Assembly (NCBI RefSeq): GCF_003943465.1
Contig: NZ_RJPR01000014.1
Span: 1 to 47,446 of the forward strand
Direction of reading: 5' to 3'
DNA: 47,446 nt
Source of the DNA: Streptococcus cristatus
Lineage (GTDB): Bacteria > Bacillota > Bacilli > Lactobacillales > Streptococcaceae
The translations under genes and the position numbers were made by a program. This document shows positions 46,491-47,446 of this stretch, in pieces (the first letter of the stretch is position 1; each line of letters opens with the position of its first letter). Below the pieces are notes generated by a model, which did not search any database, was not told the DNA's origin, and was given only the letters and a program-made list of their open reading frames with translations.

Positions 46491-47120
46491 ATGGTTTTAT
46501 CAAAAAAACGAGCACGCCATGTCATCGAGGAGATCATTGCCCTATTTCCCGATGCCAAACCAAGTTTAGATTTTAGAAATCACTTCGAGCTACTCGTGGC
46601 AGTCATGTTATCCGCTCAAACGACAGATGCTGCAGTCAATAAAGCTACACCGAATCTATTTTTAGCTTATCCTACTCCAGAAGCTATGGTAGCAGCATCC
46701 GAGGCAGATATTGCCAAGCACATTTCACGCTTAGGCCTTTATCGAAATAAGGCCAAATTTCTGAAAAAATGTGCTCAGCAACTCTTGGACGATTTCAATG
46801 GACAGGTGCCTCAGACTCGGGAAGAATTAGAAAGTTTAGCTGGGGTGGGGCGTAAGACAGCTAACGTGGTCATGAGTGTAGGGTTTGGTATTCCAGCTTT
46901 TGCCGTTGATACGCATGTTGAACGCATTTGTAAACACCACGATATTGTCAAAAAGTCAGCAAGTCCTTTAGAAGTTGAAAAACGTGTTATGGACGTTCTC
47001 CCACCTGAACGCTGGCTAGCTGCGCATCAGGCTATGATCTACTTTGGTCGGGCTATTTGCCATCCCAAAAATCCAGAGTGTGATCACTATCCTCAACTTT
47101 ACAACTTTGATCATGTTTAA
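46491..47120 (+). CDS. nth: Endonuclease III, without a complete iron-sulfur motif
   Basis: 209 aa DNA glycosylase/AP lyase that removes oxidised pyrimidines. Helix-hairpin-helix LAGVGRKTANVV with the catalytic Lys at 122, and VDTHVER with the catalytic Asp at 140, matching E. coli K120 and D138. The usual C-terminal 4Fe-4S loop C-x6-C-x2-C-x5-C is incomplete: CHPKNPEC gives the first two Cys, but Tyr replaces the third and no fourth Cys follows. The catalytic parts look intact, so this is probably a cluster-free form. AAAGGAG lies 11 nt before the ATG. Confidence 0.93.
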   Translation: MVLSKKRARHVIEEIIALFPDAKPSLDFRNHFELLVAVMLSAQTTDAAVNKATPNLFLAYPTPEAMVAASEADIAKHISRLGLYRNKAKFLKKCAQQLLDDFNGQVPQTREELESLAGVGRKTANVVMSVGFGIPAFAVDTHVERICKHHDIVKKSASPLEVEKRVMDVLPPERWLAAHQAMIYFGRAICHPKNPECDHYPQLYNFDHV

Positions 47121-47239
47121 GATAGTGTCTGTGGAAACAAATTTTTACTAGGCGATGAGCGGTTTAAGGGACGTAAAAGACTGTTGCGAGAGTTAGAGGA
47201 ATATTTAATAGACTTTAGCAGCACGGTGATATAGTGGAT

Positions 47240-47277
47240 AGGGGAGAGGTAAGAAGAGTTAACCTTTCCCTTTTAGT
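47240..47277 (+). terminator. Terminator between nth and the rRNA promoter
   Basis: Eleven-pair stem (47240-47250 with 47262-47272, two G-U), 11-nt loop, TTTT then AGTT. The stretch 47121-47239 has no gene I can support. Confidence 0.7.
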
Positions 47278-47351
47278 TATTGATTTATAGGTGATTTTAG
47301 AGGGGGTTGGAAGAAAAGATGAAAAAAAGATAAAAAAATTTCAAAAAGGTG

Positions 47352-47380
47352 TTGACAAGGGAGTGGATAGGTGATATACT
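47352..47380 (+). promoter_or_regulatory. rRNA operon promoter
   Basis: Consensus TTGACA at 47352-47357, 17-nt spacer, TATACT at 47375-47380. An A/T-rich tract at about 47320-47350 resembles an UP element. Followed by the conserved streptococcal rrn leader. Confidence 0.9.
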
Positions 47381-47386
47381 GATATA

Positions 47387-47446
47387 GTTGTCGCTTGAGA
47401 GAGCGGTAAAGACCTTTGAAAACTGAACAAGACGAACCAATGTGCA
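47387..47446 (+). other. Start of the 16S rRNA leader (partial)
   Basis: From the predicted start to the window end the sequence (GTCGCTTGAGAGAGCGGTAA, then GACCTTTGAAAACTGAACAA) matches the leader I know from streptococcal rRNA operons ahead of 16S. The mature 16S gene begins outside the window. The leader takes part in antitermination and in the processing stem around 16S. Confidence 0.82.

Overview
The window is a stretch of chromosome from a low-to-mid GC Firmicute, almost certainly an oral Streptococcus of the mitis/sanguinis type. The reasons are a SigX (cin-box) promoter in front of comFA, a RocS-like chromosome segregation protein, an amiACDEF oligopeptide permease, a LiaFSR cell-envelope system, the streptococcal Cof-HAD/cyclophilin fusion, and a typical streptococcal rRNA-operon leader at the right end. 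Species is not resolved from sequence alone. I see no prophage, insertion sequence, CRISPR array or tRNA. This is core genome, and the most interesting material is regulatory.

Layout. 1-328: possible 3' end of a damaged gene, a terminator, and the yajC promoter. 329-664: yajC. 882-5673: uppS-cdsA-rseP-proS, an envelope/translation cluster. 5761-7405: a small PH-domain protein, then two minus-strand genes (a membrane-anchored protein and a lipoprotein). 7574-13719: polC, an unannotated 50-residue ORF, the aminopeptidase pepS, and a GlsB/YeaQ-type membrane protein. Next come def (minus strand), then an MFS transporter with rsuA, rocS, and a membrane glycerophosphodiesterase.

19081-25689: the ami operon with a near-perfect CodY box just upstream of its promoter and a hairpin between amiA and amiC. 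25812-29010: ptsG with promoter and cre site, followed by an endonuclease/exonuclease/phosphatase-family gene. 29117-31471: liaF-liaS-liaR with translational overlaps. 31472-33304: HAD-cyclophilin fusion and the S1-domain protein CvfD/YugI. 33319-37020: cysK and yigZ (minus) divergent from comFA-comFC; the 56-bp yigZ/comFA gap seems to give two leaderless transcripts, one of them competence-specific. 37029-37675: hpf, with a cre site on its -10 box. 37794-40907: SWIM-SNF2 helicase. 40949-43999: conserved hypothetical, murC, two tandem paralogous acetyltransferases. 44097-47120: mltG (probable TTG start), greA and nth. 47352-47446: rRNA operon promoter and start of the 16S leader; the 16S gene itself lies beyond the window.

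Genes group by job. Envelope building: uppS, cdsA, rseP, murC, mltG, liaFSR. Nutrient uptake under global control: ami with CodY, ptsG with CcpA, cysK with a LysR-type site. Genome maintenance and uptake: polC, rocS, comFA/comFC, nth. Translation control: proS, def, rsuA, hpf, cvfD and the rRNA operon. Promoters, operators and terminators below were read by eye; none has been tested.
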